Part shown: in pieces, positions 37,436-45,366 of the stretch
Layout: each line of letters opens with the position of its first letter
Position numbering within the stretch: position 1 is the first letter of the stretch
NCBI RefSeq assembly: GCF_018326265.1
Contig: NZ_AP023360.1
Span: 6,693,001 to 6,757,000 of the forward strand
DNA from: Catellatospora sp. IY07-71
Lineage (GTDB): Bacteria > Actinomycetota > Actinomycetes > Mycobacteriales > Micromonosporaceae
DNA length: 64,000 nucleotides
Direction of reading: 5' to 3'
Made by a program: the position numbers and the translations under genes
Notes under the pieces: model-generated
Seen by the model: only the letters and a program-made list of their open reading frames with translations
Told to the model about the DNA's origin: nothing
Databases searched by the model: none

Positions 37436-37756
37436 ATGACTTCGCAGACCCCATCCCAACTCAGCCCGGACGATGTTCGCAGGGCCCCGTCGTATCCGCG
37501 GATGCTGACCGCGGCACGGGTCTACGGCGCGGCGATGGCCGGCTTCATGCTGACCGCCGGGCTCATCGCCGCAGTCGGCGTGCAGACGTGGACCTATGCG
37601 CTGATAGCCGCGATCGTGCTGACCTGGATCGCCGGGGCCGTGCTGGCCCGCGGCGCGTTCAGGGCGCTCGAGTCCGAACTGGGCGCCAATCCCCGGTCGC
37701 CCGCGGTCATCGCCTCGGTGCAGGACCTCTTCCGCTCCCGCCGGTCCGGAGCCTGA
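37436..37756 (+). CDS. Small two-helix membrane protein
   Basis: The 106-residue protein has two membrane helices (about 30-49 and 53-73) and a basic C-terminus (QDLFRSRRSGA). The ATG at 37436 is the first start; the upstream site is weak. It matches no family I recognise. It ends 9 bases from the convergent gene at 37766. Confidence 0.55.
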   Translation: MTSQTPSQLSPDDVRRAPSYPRMLTAARVYGAAMAGFMLTAGLIAAVGVQTWTYALIAAIVLTWIAGAVLARGAFRALESELGANPRSPAVIASVQDLFRSRRSGA

Positions 37757-37765
37757 CGCGTCTGT

Positions 37766-37957
37766 TCAGCTGTGGCCGGGCTCGCCTGCCGCGTCGGTGT
37801 CCGGCTCCTGTCCCCCGCCCGAGGGCGGGTCGACGAACATGCCCGGCGTCTGGCCGAGCTGCTGGCGGCGGCGGAGTTCGGCCGCGGACACCTGCTCCTC
37901 GGCCTCCTCCTTCGGCGCGGCCTGGTCGGTCTGGTCCTGAAGTCGTTCCTCGCTCAT
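37766..37957 (-). CDS. Short acidic hypothetical protein downstream of SDR
   Basis: The 63-residue protein is rich in Glu, Gln and Pro (EEAEEQVSAAELRRRQQLGQTPG) with a disordered Gly/Asp tail. ATG 37957 has AGGGG 6 bases upstream. It begins 25 bases after the SDR stop on the same strand, so they probably share an mRNA. No family is recognised. Confidence 0.55.
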   Translation of the reverse strand: MSEERLQDQTDQAAPKEEAEEQVSAAELRRRQQLGQTPGMFVDPPSGGGQEPDTDAAGEPGHS

Positions 37958-37982
37958 CGCTGTCCCCTTTCGAGATCCGCCG

Positions 37983-38816
37983 TCAGAGGATGGGCTTGCC
38001 GCCGGTGACCGGGACCATCGCGCCGGAGATGTAGCTGGCCTCGTCCGAGGCGAGCAGCACGAACACCGGCGCGACCTCCTTGGGCTGACCCGGGCGGCCC
38101 AGCGGGGTGTTCTTGCCGAACTCCTTGACGTGCTCGGGCGGCATCGTCGACGGGATCAGCGGCGTCCAGATCGGGCCGGGTGCCACGCTGTTGACGCGGA
38201 TGCCGCGGTCGCCGAGCAGCTGCGCCAGACCGGCGGTGAAGTTCGCGATCGCGCCCTTGGTCGTCGCGTACGGCAGCAGCGTGGGCCGGGGCATGTCGGA
38301 GTTCACCGACGCCGTGTTGATGATCGAGGCGCCCTCGCCCAGGTGCGGCAGGGCGGCCTTGACCAGGCGGAACATCGCGGTGATGTTGAGGTCGAAGGTG
38401 TGCTGCCACTCCTCGTCCGGGATCTCCTCGACGCTCTCGTGCGTCATCTGGTACGCCGCGTTGTTGACCAGCACGTCGATGCCGCCGAGTTCGCGCACCG
38501 CGGTGTCGATCAGTGCCTCGCACTGCTCACGCCCGGACAGGTCGCCGGGCACCAGCACGGCCCTGCGGCCGGCGTCCTCGACCAGCTTGCCGGTCTCCTG
38601 GGCGTCCTCGTGCTCGTTCAGGTAGCCGATGACCACGTCGGCGCCCTCGCGCGCGAACGCGATGGCGGTGGCGCGGCCGATGCCGCTGTCCCCGCCGGTG
38701 ATCACGGCGCGCTTGCCCGACAGGCGGCCGTGGCCCTGGTAGCTGTCCTCGCCGTGATCCGGCTTGTGCTCCATCTCCTGGAGCGTGCCGGGCGGCTGCT
38801 GCTGGGGCTCGGACAT
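37983..38816 (-). CDS. SDR-family oxidoreductase (YghA/Gsp39-like)
   Basis: The 277-residue enzyme shows the extended N-terminus typical of general-stress SDRs (MEHKPDHGEDSYQGHGRLSGKRAVITGG). The NAD(P)-binding motif TGGDSGIG is at 40-47, NNAA at 118-121, and the catalytic Ser170, Tyr183 and Lys187 lie in YATTKGA. It should reduce or oxidise a small carbonyl/alcohol substrate that is not known. The ATG at 38816 is the first start. The close downstream acidic gene is probably co-transcribed. Confidence 0.88.
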   Translation of the reverse strand: MSEPQQQPPGTLQEMEHKPDHGEDSYQGHGRLSGKRAVITGGDSGIGRATAIAFAREGADVVIGYLNEHEDAQETGKLVEDAGRRAVLVPGDLSGREQCEALIDTAVRELGGIDVLVNNAAYQMTHESVEEIPDEEWQHTFDLNITAMFRLVKAALPHLGEGASIINTASVNSDMPRPTLLPYATTKGAIANFTAGLAQLLGDRGIRVNSVAPGPIWTPLIPSTMPPEHVKEFGKNTPLGRPGQPKEVAPVFVLLASDEASYISGAMVPVTGGKPIL

Positions 38817-38947
38817 GTTCGTGCGCCTCCTCGGGTCCGGCGGTCGCGCGCACGCGGGCGCGGCGATCGCTCGCTGACGTCCTCGATAAGCGCATGCCCG
38901 GCGATCGACCTGCGGAAACCCAGACGGGGACATTCCCGGCCGGAGGT

Positions 38948-39364
38948 TCAGGAATGCCGGCAGTGTGCCGCGTGGCCCCCGGGTCCGCTTTGCCCGCAGG
39001 CCGGGCAGCTCTCGCCCATGATCATGCGGTGCGAGACGAGCAGGGCCTCGTGCACGAGTCGGCGCCCGGCGGCCGTGCCCCGCCGGAACTCGCCGTCGGC
39101 GGCCCGGGCTGCGTCGTACGGGATGTGCACCGGCTCCCGGCTCCGCCCGGCGGCCATCGCCGCGATCCGGGCCACCAGCTCCTGTTCCACGAGACGGCCG
39201 TGCCTCAGGCCCGCCCGGTACTCGGGCCCCCCGTCGCTTTCCGCCTCGGGCACCGGCACCGCGGTGTTTTCGTACGCCAGGCACGCGAACAGGTGGACGA
39301 TCTGCGCGACGTCCTCGCCGTAAGGGGCGGGCCGGCCGGTGTCCGCGTCGCCGGAGTGGCTCAT
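38948..39364 (-). CDS. Hypothetical protein with C-terminal zinc-binding motif
   Basis: The 138-residue protein is mainly helical and Ala/Arg-rich and ends CPACGQSGPGGHAAHCRHS, which could form a Cys/His zinc site. ATG 39364 lies 37 bases after the ArsR gene's end, on the same strand, so it may be read with arsR. No family is recognised. Confidence 0.5.
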   Translation of the reverse strand: MSHSGDADTGRPAPYGEDVAQIVHLFACLAYENTAVPVPEAESDGGPEYRAGLRHGRLVEQELVARIAAMAAGRSREPVHIPYDAARAADGEFRRGTAAGRRLVHEALLVSHRMIMGESCPACGQSGPGGHAAHCRHS

Positions 39365-39401
39365 CGCCGCCGCCTGGGGAGGGCGCGGCCGGGGGTGGCG
39401 G

Positions 39402-39746
39402 CTAGGAGCGGCCGCCGGTCTGCGCGGCGCGCAGGTCGTCGAGCAGCCCGACCTGGCTGGACAGCACCTCGGTGAGGATGCGCCGGGCGACCGCGAGCAG
39501 CTCCGCGACCTGTGGGCTGACCAGGGAGTAGTAGACCGTCGAGCCTTCCTTGCGGGTCACGACGAGGTTCATCTTGCGCAGCACGGCGAGCTGCTGCGAC
39601 AGGTGCGCCGACTCCAGGCCGACCTCCGGCAGCATCTCGCCGACCGAGTGCTCCCGCTCGGAGAGCAGCTCCAGCACACGGATGCGAGCGGGGTGCCCGA
39701 GCACCTTGAAGAACTCTGCCTTGACCTGATACAGCGGCCTTGTCAC
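39402..39746 (-). CDS. ArsR-family winged-helix regulator
   Basis: The 114-residue regulator has the family order AEFFKVLGHPARIRVLELL, ESAHLSQQLAVLRKMNLV (recognition helix) and a beta wing VTRKEGSTVYYSLVSP. There is no Cys-rich ELCV(C) metal site, so a non-metal signal is likely. GTG 39746 has GAAGGGGG about 8 bases upstream. Two overlapping inverted repeats lie about 110-140 bases upstream (39858-39886) and are candidates for autoregulation. Confidence 0.85.
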   Translation of the reverse strand: MTRPLYQVKAEFFKVLGHPARIRVLELLSEREHSVGEMLPEVGLESAHLSQQLAVLRKMNLVVTRKEGSTVYYSLVSPQVAELLAVARRILTEVLSSQVGLLDDLRAAQTGGRS

Positions 39747-39857
39747 CGGTCCACCCCCTTCTCCGCAGCAAACCGTACCCGTCCGCGCGGGGGGTATGCG
39801 GGCGGGCGGTTCGGTGGGTCATCGCGCTGAGTGTCCGCGACACCGCCTCAGGATACA

Positions 39858-39886
39858 CAACTTAGGAAGTTGCTAAAGTTAGCAAC
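39858..39886. promoter_or_regulatory. Two overlapping perfect inverted repeats
   Basis: CAACTTAGGAAGTTG (39858-39872) and GTTGCTAAAGTTAGCAAC (39869-39886) are both perfect palindromes with short centres, and they share GTTG. They are AT-rich within GC-rich DNA and lie between the merR stop and the arsR start. An operator for ArsR or MerR is likely; a terminator for merR is the alternative. Confidence 0.6.
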
Positions 39887-39901
39887 TGACCAGGTGACAG
39901 A

Positions 39902-40294
39902 TCACACCTCGGGCATCGCGGTGAGCAGCTCGGTCGCGACGGTGATGAGCTGGTTGGCCCGCACGGCGAGCGTGGTGGCCAGCCCGTGCGCGGAGCCGGC
40001 CGCCGACTCGGCCAGCTGGCGCAGCGCGGCCAGATCGGCGTCGAGCCGGGCCAGCGCGGCGGCCAGGTCCGCTCCCCCGGCGCGCAGCTGGGTGGCGATC
40101 TCCGCCAGGCCCATGCCGGAGGCCTCCAGCCGCTGGATGGTGGCGATGTGCTCGGCGGCCACCGGGTCGTATAGCCGGAACCCGCCGGAGGTGCGCGACG
40201 CCGGGCTGATCAAACCGAGGTTGGTGTAGAAGTCGACGGTGCGGTTGCTGACGCCTGCTGCGGTGGCGAGTTCACCGATCCGCATCAATGCCAT
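39902..40294 (-). CDS. MerR-family transcriptional regulator
   Basis: The 130-residue protein starts with the MerR helix-turn-helix (MRIGELATAAGVSNRTVDFYTNLGLI) and the wing (GGFRLYDPVAAEHI). A long dimerisation helix and a short effector region without Cys ligands follow. The start may be ATG 40294 or ATG 40285. It is divergent from the CNNM operon; the 139-base spacer should contain both promoters, so control of the transporter-like genes is plausible. Confidence 0.85.
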   Translation of the reverse strand: MALMRIGELATAAGVSNRTVDFYTNLGLISPASRTSGGFRLYDPVAAEHIATIQRLEASGMGLAEIATQLRAGGADLAAALARLDADLAALRQLAESAAGSAHGLATTLAVRANQLITVATELLTAMPEV

Positions 40295-40433
40295 GACCTG
40301 CCTCTTTTCAGCAACCGTACAGTTTCACGTGTTAGTGTCGCGCCGTGGATGAGCATAGTGCGGGCCTCCCGGCCCGGCACCTGTCCAAACCGGCCGCCCG
40401 GCCGCACACCGTGTCTGGGGTGCTGGCACAGCC

Positions 40434-41753
40434 GTGCTGATAGTCACCGGGTTGGCGCTGATCGTCGCGCTGACCGCCGCCACCGCCTACTTCGTCGCGC
40501 AGGAGTTCGCCTACGTCGCCGCCGACCGCGGCATCCTGCGCAAGGAGGCCGACGGCGGCGATCCCGCCGCACAGCGCGCCCTCGAGGTCACCGGCCGACT
40601 GTCGTTCATGCTCTCCGGCGCGCAGCTCGGCATCACCGTCACCGCCCTGCTGGCCGGTTACGTCGCCGAGCCCTATCTGGGCGCCGGGCTCGCGCCGCTG
40701 CTGCAGGCCGTCGGCCTGCCCGAGAGCGCCAGCCTGTCCGTATCGGTGCTGCTGGCACTGCTGGTCGCCACGGTCGTGCAGATGGTGCTCGGCGAGCTGG
40801 CCCCGAAGAACCTCGCCATCACCCGCCCGGAGGCGCTGGCCCGGTGGCTGTCCCGGTCCACCCTGATCTACCTGACCGTGGCCGGGCCGGTGATCCGGGT
40901 GTTCGACGCCGCGGCCAACCGGCTGCTGCGCACCGTCGGCATCGAACCGATCGAGGAGCTGCCGCAGGGTGCCACCCGGGAAGACCTGGAGCAGATCGTC
41001 GCCGAGGCGCGCGACGCCGGGCACCTGGACGCCGACACCGCCGCGCTGCTCGATTCCGGGCTGGACTTCCGGCTGCTCACCGCGGGCGAGGCGATGGTGC
41101 CGCGGGTCGACGTCGTCGTCATGTCCGCCGCCGACCCGGCCTCCCGCCTGGTCGAGCTGCTCGGCACCGGCCACTCCCGCTTCCCGGTGATCGGCGCGGG
41201 CCTCGACGACGTGCTCGGCGTGGTCTCCATCGCCGAGGTGCTCGCCGTGCCCGCGCACGCCCGCGCGGTGACACCGGTGGCCTCGATCGCGGTGGCGCCG
41301 GTGGTGGTGCCCGCCGCGGTCACCCTGCCCACGGTGCTGGAGCGGCTGCGCGCCGAGCACCGGCAGCTCGCCATCGTCGCCGACGAGTACGGCGGCTTCG
41401 CCGGGGTGATCAGCCTGGAGGACGTCGCCGAGGAGCTGGTCGGCCCGATCCGCGACGAGGACGACCTGCCCGAGGCCCGGCCGCACGCCCAGCCCGACGG
41501 ATCGTGGCTGGTGCCCGGCCGCTGGCGCATCGACCAGATCGCCGACGCGACCGGCATCGAGCTGCCCGGCGACGACGTGTACGACACCGTCTCCGGCCTC
41601 ATCCTGCACCGGCTCGGCCGGGTCACCACCCGCGGCGACGTCGTCGACGTCGACACCGCCGAACCGGAGGGCGGCGCCCGCCTGACCGTGCTGGAGGTAC
41701 ACCGCCACGTCCCGGTCAGCGTCCGGGTCGAGCCGCTCGGGCGGCAGCCGTGA
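40434..41753 (+). CDS. CNNM/CorC-type membrane protein (paralogue 1)
   Basis: The 439-residue protein has an N-terminal DUF21 domain with about four membrane helices (AYFVAQEFAYVAADR, SGAQLGITVTALLAGY, GELAPKN). A CBS-domain pair follows (about 205-330) and then a CorC_HlyC C-terminal domain (ADATGIELPGDDVYDTVSGLILHRLGR). Relatives export or sense Mg2+ and are annotated as hemolysin-type proteins. GTG 40434 is the only possible start after an upstream stop. Its stop overlaps the start of the second paralogue (GTGA at 41750-41753). Confidence 0.85.
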   Translation: MLIVTGLALIVALTAATAYFVAQEFAYVAADRGILRKEADGGDPAAQRALEVTGRLSFMLSGAQLGITVTALLAGYVAEPYLGAGLAPLLQAVGLPESASLSVSVLLALLVATVVQMVLGELAPKNLAITRPEALARWLSRSTLIYLTVAGPVIRVFDAAANRLLRTVGIEPIEELPQGATREDLEQIVAEARDAGHLDADTAALLDSGLDFRLLTAGEAMVPRVDVVVMSAADPASRLVELLGTGHSRFPVIGAGLDDVLGVVSIAEVLAVPAHARAVTPVASIAVAPVVVPAAVTLPTVLERLRAEHRQLAIVADEYGGFAGVISLEDVAEELVGPIRDEDDLPEARPHAQPDGSWLVPGRWRIDQIADATGIELPGDDVYDTVSGLILHRLGRVTTRGDVVDVDTAEPEGGARLTVLEVHRHVPVSVRVEPLGRQP

Positions 41754-42820
41754 GCACCACGACCGCGCTGACGGTGTCGGTGCTGCTGCTCGCGCTCAAC
41801 GGCTTCTTCGTCGCCGCCGAGTTCGCCCTGGTCGCGTCGAAACGGCACCGGCTGCAGCAGTACGCCGACGCGGGCTCACGCGCCGCGCGGGCGGCCATCG
41901 CCGGCACCCGCGAGCTGTCGCTGATGCTCGCCGGGGCGCAGCTGGGCATCACGCTGTGCTCGCTGGGCCTGGGCGCGCTGGCCAAACCGGCGCTGGCCGA
42001 CGTGCTCGACCCGCTGCTGGCCGCCGCCGGGCTGCCCGAGCAGGCGAGCTACGCCATCGCGTTCCTGCTGGCGCTGGCCCTGGTGGTGTTCCTGCACATG
42101 GTCGTCGGGGAGATGGCGCCGAAGTCCTGGGCGATCTCGCACCCCGAGCGGTCCGCGCTGGTGCTGGCGCTGCCGTTCCGGGCGTTCGCCCGGCTGGCGC
42201 GCCCGGCGCTGGCCGCGCTGAACGCGTTCGCCAACGCCAGCCTGCGCCTGTGCAAGGTGCGCCCGGTCGACGAGCTGGCACAGGCGCACGGCCCCGCCGA
42301 GCTGCAGATGCTGCTGTCGGCCTCGGCCGAGCACGGCACGCTGCCCCCGGCCGACGAGCGGCTGCTGTCGGCGATGCTCACCCTCAACAACACCACGGTC
42401 GACTCGGTGATGATCCCGGCCGCCCGGATCGTGACGGTCGAGCGCCACGCCAGCGCCGCCCGGGTCGAGCACACCGCCCGCGAGCGAGGCCGTTCGCGGC
42501 TGGCCGTGACCGGCCCGGCCGGGGCGATCACCGGCATCGTGCACGTACGCGACGCGCTGAAGGCCACCACCGCCGGGCTCGACCTGACCGCGGGCGAACT
42601 GGCCACCCGGCCGCACCGGCTGCGGCCGGGGCAGAGCGTGATGTCGGCGATCCGCGGCATGCGCGAGCAGCGCGCGCAGGTGGCCCTCGTCACCGACCGC
42701 GGGACCACGGTCGGGCTGGTCGCGCTGGAGGATCTGCTGGAGCAGGTCATCGGCCAGTTCGACGACGAGACCGACCCCATCATCGCCACCCACCTGTCCA
42801 CCCAGCACACTCGCCGCTAG
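41750..42820 (+). CDS. CNNM/CorC-type membrane protein (paralogue 2)
   Basis: The 356-residue protein has the same DUF21 membrane domain (GFFVAAEFALVASKRHRLQQ, GAQLGITLCSLGLG, GEMAPKSWAI) and CBS pair, but lacks the C-terminal CorC_HlyC domain of its partner. It is translationally coupled to paralogue 1 through GTGA, which suggests equal amounts and a heterodimer. This pairing of a long and a short CNNM gene is common in actinobacteria. Mg2+ or other divalent cation transport is inferred. Confidence 0.85.
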   Translation: MSTTTALTVSVLLLALNGFFVAAEFALVASKRHRLQQYADAGSRAARAAIAGTRELSLMLAGAQLGITLCSLGLGALAKPALADVLDPLLAAAGLPEQASYAIAFLLALALVVFLHMVVGEMAPKSWAISHPERSALVLALPFRAFARLARPALAALNAFANASLRLCKVRPVDELAQAHGPAELQMLLSASAEHGTLPPADERLLSAMLTLNNTTVDSVMIPAARIVTVERHASAARVEHTARERGRSRLAVTGPAGAITGIVHVRDALKATTAGLDLTAGELATRPHRLRPGQSVMSAIRGMREQRAQVALVTDRGTTVGLVALEDLLEQVIGQFDDETDPIIATHLSTQHTRR

Positions 42821-42849
42821 CGGGTGCGTCAACCAACGGAAGGACCCTG

Positions 42850-43983
42850 ATGGTCTTCAAGAAACTGCTCGCCGGGCTCGGCCTGGGCGGCGTCGAGGTC
42901 GACACCGTCCTGTCCGCGCAACCGGCGGTCCCGGGCGGGCAGCTGCACGGCCAGGTCAACCTGCGCGCCAAGTCCGACACCGACATCACCGCGATCTGGC
43001 TGCTGCTGGTCGCCAGCACCCCGTTCGGCGAGGTGGAGCTGGGCCGCCAGCAGGTCGCCGCCGGGATGCGGGTGGCGGGCGGGCAGACGCCGTCGGTGCC
43101 GTTCGCGCTCGCCGTGCCCGCCTTCGTGCCGTTCACGGCGCTGTACGGCAAGGGCCTGCCGGGCGGCGGCGTCGGCGTGCGCACCGAGGTGCAGGTCGCG
43201 GCGGGCAGCGCCAAGGGTGACTGGGACCCGGCCCGGCTGGACGCCTCGCCCGCCCACCAGCAGATCATCGACGCGCTGGGCACCATCGGCTGCCGGTTCG
43301 TGCGCAACGAACTGCGGCCCGGGGCGAGCGCGGGGCTGCCCGTGCCGGTGGCGCAGGCGGTCACGTTCTACGCGCCGATCCCGGAGGGGCAGCAGCCCGG
43401 CCCGCACATCCCGCAGCTGACCTTCACCTTCACCGCGACCGGGGAGACGCTGGTCGTGCTCGCCGAGCTGACCTCGCGGCCCGGCAGCGCCGACCGGCAC
43501 GAGCTGTCGCCGGCCGACGTGGCGCGGCTGTCCGCCGAGAGCGGCTGGATCGGCGAGGTCGACCGCTGGGTCACCACGGCGCTGGACAAGCTCGGCCAGG
43601 CCCCGGCCGCCGCGCCCGGCTCGTTCATGCAGCCCGCGCCCGCGCAGCCGTACGGCCACACCCCCGGCTACGGCCAGGCCGGTTACGGGCACGCCGCCAA
43701 GGGCTACGCCTACGGCGGGCACGGCCACCACGGGTACTCCGGGTACAAGTACGGCGGCTACCACGGCAAGCCGAGCATGGCCGGGGCGGTCGCGGCGGGT
43801 GTGGGCGGCGCCGCGCTGGGCTTCCTGGGCGGCATGGTCATCGGCGACATGATCAGCGACGCGTTCGAGCCGGACATCGCCCAGGCGGTCGAGGACCCGG
43901 CGGCGGCCGCGGAGGACTTCGCCGGCTACGACGACGGCGGCTTCGGGTTCGACGACGGCGGCGGCGACTTCGGCGAGTTCTGA
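42850..43983 (+). CDS. Spo0M-like (sporulation-control) protein
   Basis: The 377-residue protein has an N-terminal Spo0M/arrestin-like beta-sandwich (KKLLAGLGLGGVEVDTVL to about 240). A low-complexity Gly/Tyr/His stretch (GYGQAGYGHAAKGYAYGG and GHGHHGYSGYKYGG) follows, then a glycine-zipper-like membrane segment (AGVGGAALGFLGGMVIGD) and an acidic Asp/Gly tail. The domain controls sporulation stage genes in Bacillus; its role in actinobacteria is unclear. It lies 29 bases after the second CNNM gene and may be in the same operon. The perfect palindrome after its stop probably ends transcription. Confidence 0.8.
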   Translation: MVFKKLLAGLGLGGVEVDTVLSAQPAVPGGQLHGQVNLRAKSDTDITAIWLLLVASTPFGEVELGRQQVAAGMRVAGGQTPSVPFALAVPAFVPFTALYGKGLPGGGVGVRTEVQVAAGSAKGDWDPARLDASPAHQQIIDALGTIGCRFVRNELRPGASAGLPVPVAQAVTFYAPIPEGQQPGPHIPQLTFTFTATGETLVVLAELTSRPGSADRHELSPADVARLSAESGWIGEVDRWVTTALDKLGQAPAAAPGSFMQPAPAQPYGHTPGYGQAGYGHAAKGYAYGGHGHHGYSGYKYGGYHGKPSMAGAVAAGVGGAALGFLGGMVIGDMISDAFEPDIAQAVEDPAAAAEDFAGYDDGGFGFDDGGGDFGEF

Positions 43984-43991
43984 GCCTCGCA

Positions 43992-44035
43992 CGTCACAAC
44001 TTCTGGGTTGTACCTACAACCCAGAAGTTGTGACG
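43992..44035. terminator. Perfect 44-bp palindrome between convergent genes
   Basis: Two perfect 21-base arms (43992-44012 and 44015-44035; CGTCACAACTTCTGGGTTGT... and its complement) flank a 2-base centre. It lies 8 bases after the Spo0M stop and about 90 bases before the end of the convergent membrane gene, so it can end transcription from both sides. A perfect palindrome this long is unusual for a simple terminator. Confidence 0.7.
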
Positions 44036-44121
44036 GCTGGAGCAATGAGCGTGTCCCAGCCTCGTCTCCGCAAGCAGCTCAGCCGTTCGCTGCGCGGACG
44101 TCCTGAGGGTGTCCCGACCTC

Positions 44122-44931
44122 TCAGGGGCCTGCGTGCGGGCGCGGGCCGCGGAAGGCGGTGACGACGGAGCGACGTCCGCCGCGCTTCCCCGGCTGTGCG
44201 GGCGGCGGGGGCGCCGCGAGGTCGGCGAGGTCCTGGTAGCGGTGCAGGCTGGTGCCCACCGCGTACAGGAACACGATGACCGCGACGCCCTGGATCAGCT
44301 CCTCGACCGACGCCGCGATCAGGTAGCGCAGGTAGGCCGCGCCGGTGAGATCCTGGCCGGGCAGGTGGGCGAGCAGGTTGCGGCCGGTCAGCACGCCGAC
44401 GGCCTCGACCGCGGTCACCCCGATGACGTACCCGGCCGCCGCGCCGCACATAAGCCACCGGGTCCGGGCGGGCAGGTGCTGTACGAACCGGACGTACGCC
44501 AGCGCGAAGACCAGCGCGAGCGGCGCGGCGACCACCAGCCAGGACGACGCGTTGCCGAGCGCGGCGAGCGCCCCGACCCGCAGGATCCGGTGCGCGTCGG
44601 TCATGTCGTCCAGCGACAGCAGCGCGAACGCCACGCCGAGCACCCGCCAGTGGCGCACGTACCGCAGCTCACCGGCGGCCTTGGCCGCGGTGCCGACCTC
44701 CCACAGCAGCCAGCCGGTCAGCAGCAGCACCCCCGCGGAGAACCAGGCGGGCAGGTTCTGCTGCTCGTCCACGTTGAAGAACGTGGCGAACCAGATGGCG
44801 GAATGCACCTTGCGGCCGTATCCGAGGCCGTGGAACAGGAAGTTGCTGGCGAGGCTGAGCACGTGCAGGGCCAGCAGCGCCCACAGCAGACGCCGTGCCA
44901 GGACGCGGATGTGCGGCAATGCCATGCTCAT
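44122..44931 (-). CDS. Polytopic membrane protein of unknown function
   Basis: The 269-residue protein has about seven hydrophobic helices (starting RRLLWALLALHVLSLASNFLF) and a short Pro-rich, basic C-terminus. ATG 44931 has GGGGAG 7 bases upstream; an internal ATG at 44925 is less likely. Charged residues in loops (DDMTDAHRIL; FNVDEQQNLPAWFS) look conserved, but I know no family name. There is no enzymatic motif and no clear partner; the next gene upstream on this strand is the lectin fragment. Confidence 0.6.
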   Translation of the reverse strand: MSMALPHIRVLARRLLWALLALHVLSLASNFLFHGLGYGRKVHSAIWFATFFNVDEQQNLPAWFSAGVLLLTGWLLWEVGTAAKAAGELRYVRHWRVLGVAFALLSLDDMTDAHRILRVGALAALGNASSWLVVAAPLALVFALAYVRFVQHLPARTRWLMCGAAAGYVIGVTAVEAVGVLTGRNLLAHLPGQDLTGAAYLRYLIAASVEELIQGVAVIVFLYAVGTSLHRYQDLADLAAPPPPAQPGKRGGRRSVVTAFRGPRPHAGP

Positions 44932-45049
44932 GGACGACTCCCCGGGATGCCGAGCGGCCGACAGGCCGAGGTACGACTCTAGGGGATACCGACCGATTTG
45001 CCCGTGTACACGCCGGAGCCGGGCAGGGGCCCGATGCGCCACGGCAGGC

Positions 45050-45270
45050 GGCACCGGGCCCCGCGAACCGGTAGAGGCCGCCGCCGAGCGCGACCGGCTG
45101 CCCCTGCTGGTTGGTGCCGCCCACGTACGACCACAGGTGCACTTGCGCACCGTCGCCGGTGGCCCCGGGGCCGCCGTTGACGTCCCAGACCAGGCTGGTG
45201 GCGTGCCGGTTGACGACCTGGTAGTAGCCGCCGCTCGTCGCCCGGAACTGCCACGGGGTGCACGGGTGGG
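45050..45270 (-). pseudogene. Ricin-type beta-trefoil lectin (CBM13) fragment
   Basis: The minus strand reads PWQFRATSGGYYQVVNRHAT then SLVWDVNGGPGATGDGAQVH and GLYRF, about 65 residues of a ricin-B-like carbohydrate-binding module with the expected W-D-V and Q-x-W-like positions. There is no start codon with a ribosome site and the frame breaks soon after, so this is a relic. It lies downstream of the GH30 gene on the same strand and may be the lost C-terminal module of that enzyme or of a neighbour. Confidence 0.6.
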
Positions 45271-45320
45271 TGTGCGCATCACGGCCGGGACGCGGTCACC
45301 GTCGCGTGGCGGGCCGCAGG

Positions 45321-45350
45321 CTCGGGGTTAAGAAGGTGCCCTTCCTTGCG
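45321..45350. terminator. Terminator-like repeat downstream of GH30
   Basis: GGGGTTAAGAAGGTGCCCTT contains GAAGG/CCTTC arms (45332-45336 and 45340-45344) with a 3-base loop and flanking partial pairing. GTTAAGAAGG-type hairpins are, to my knowledge, frequent between genes in Micromonosporaceae. It lies 17-45 bases beyond the GH30 stop. Confidence 0.5.
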
Positions 45351-45366
45351 CCGTTGTCGGGGTGGG

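Noticed and set aside
43994..44458. Arg/Pro-rich frame on the minus strand after the palindrome
   Set aside because: It is antiphase to the real membrane protein at 44122-44931 and includes the palindrome.
45321..45350. Insertion-sequence end downstream of GH30
   Set aside because: The short arms and position fit a terminator; no transposase or target duplication is seen.
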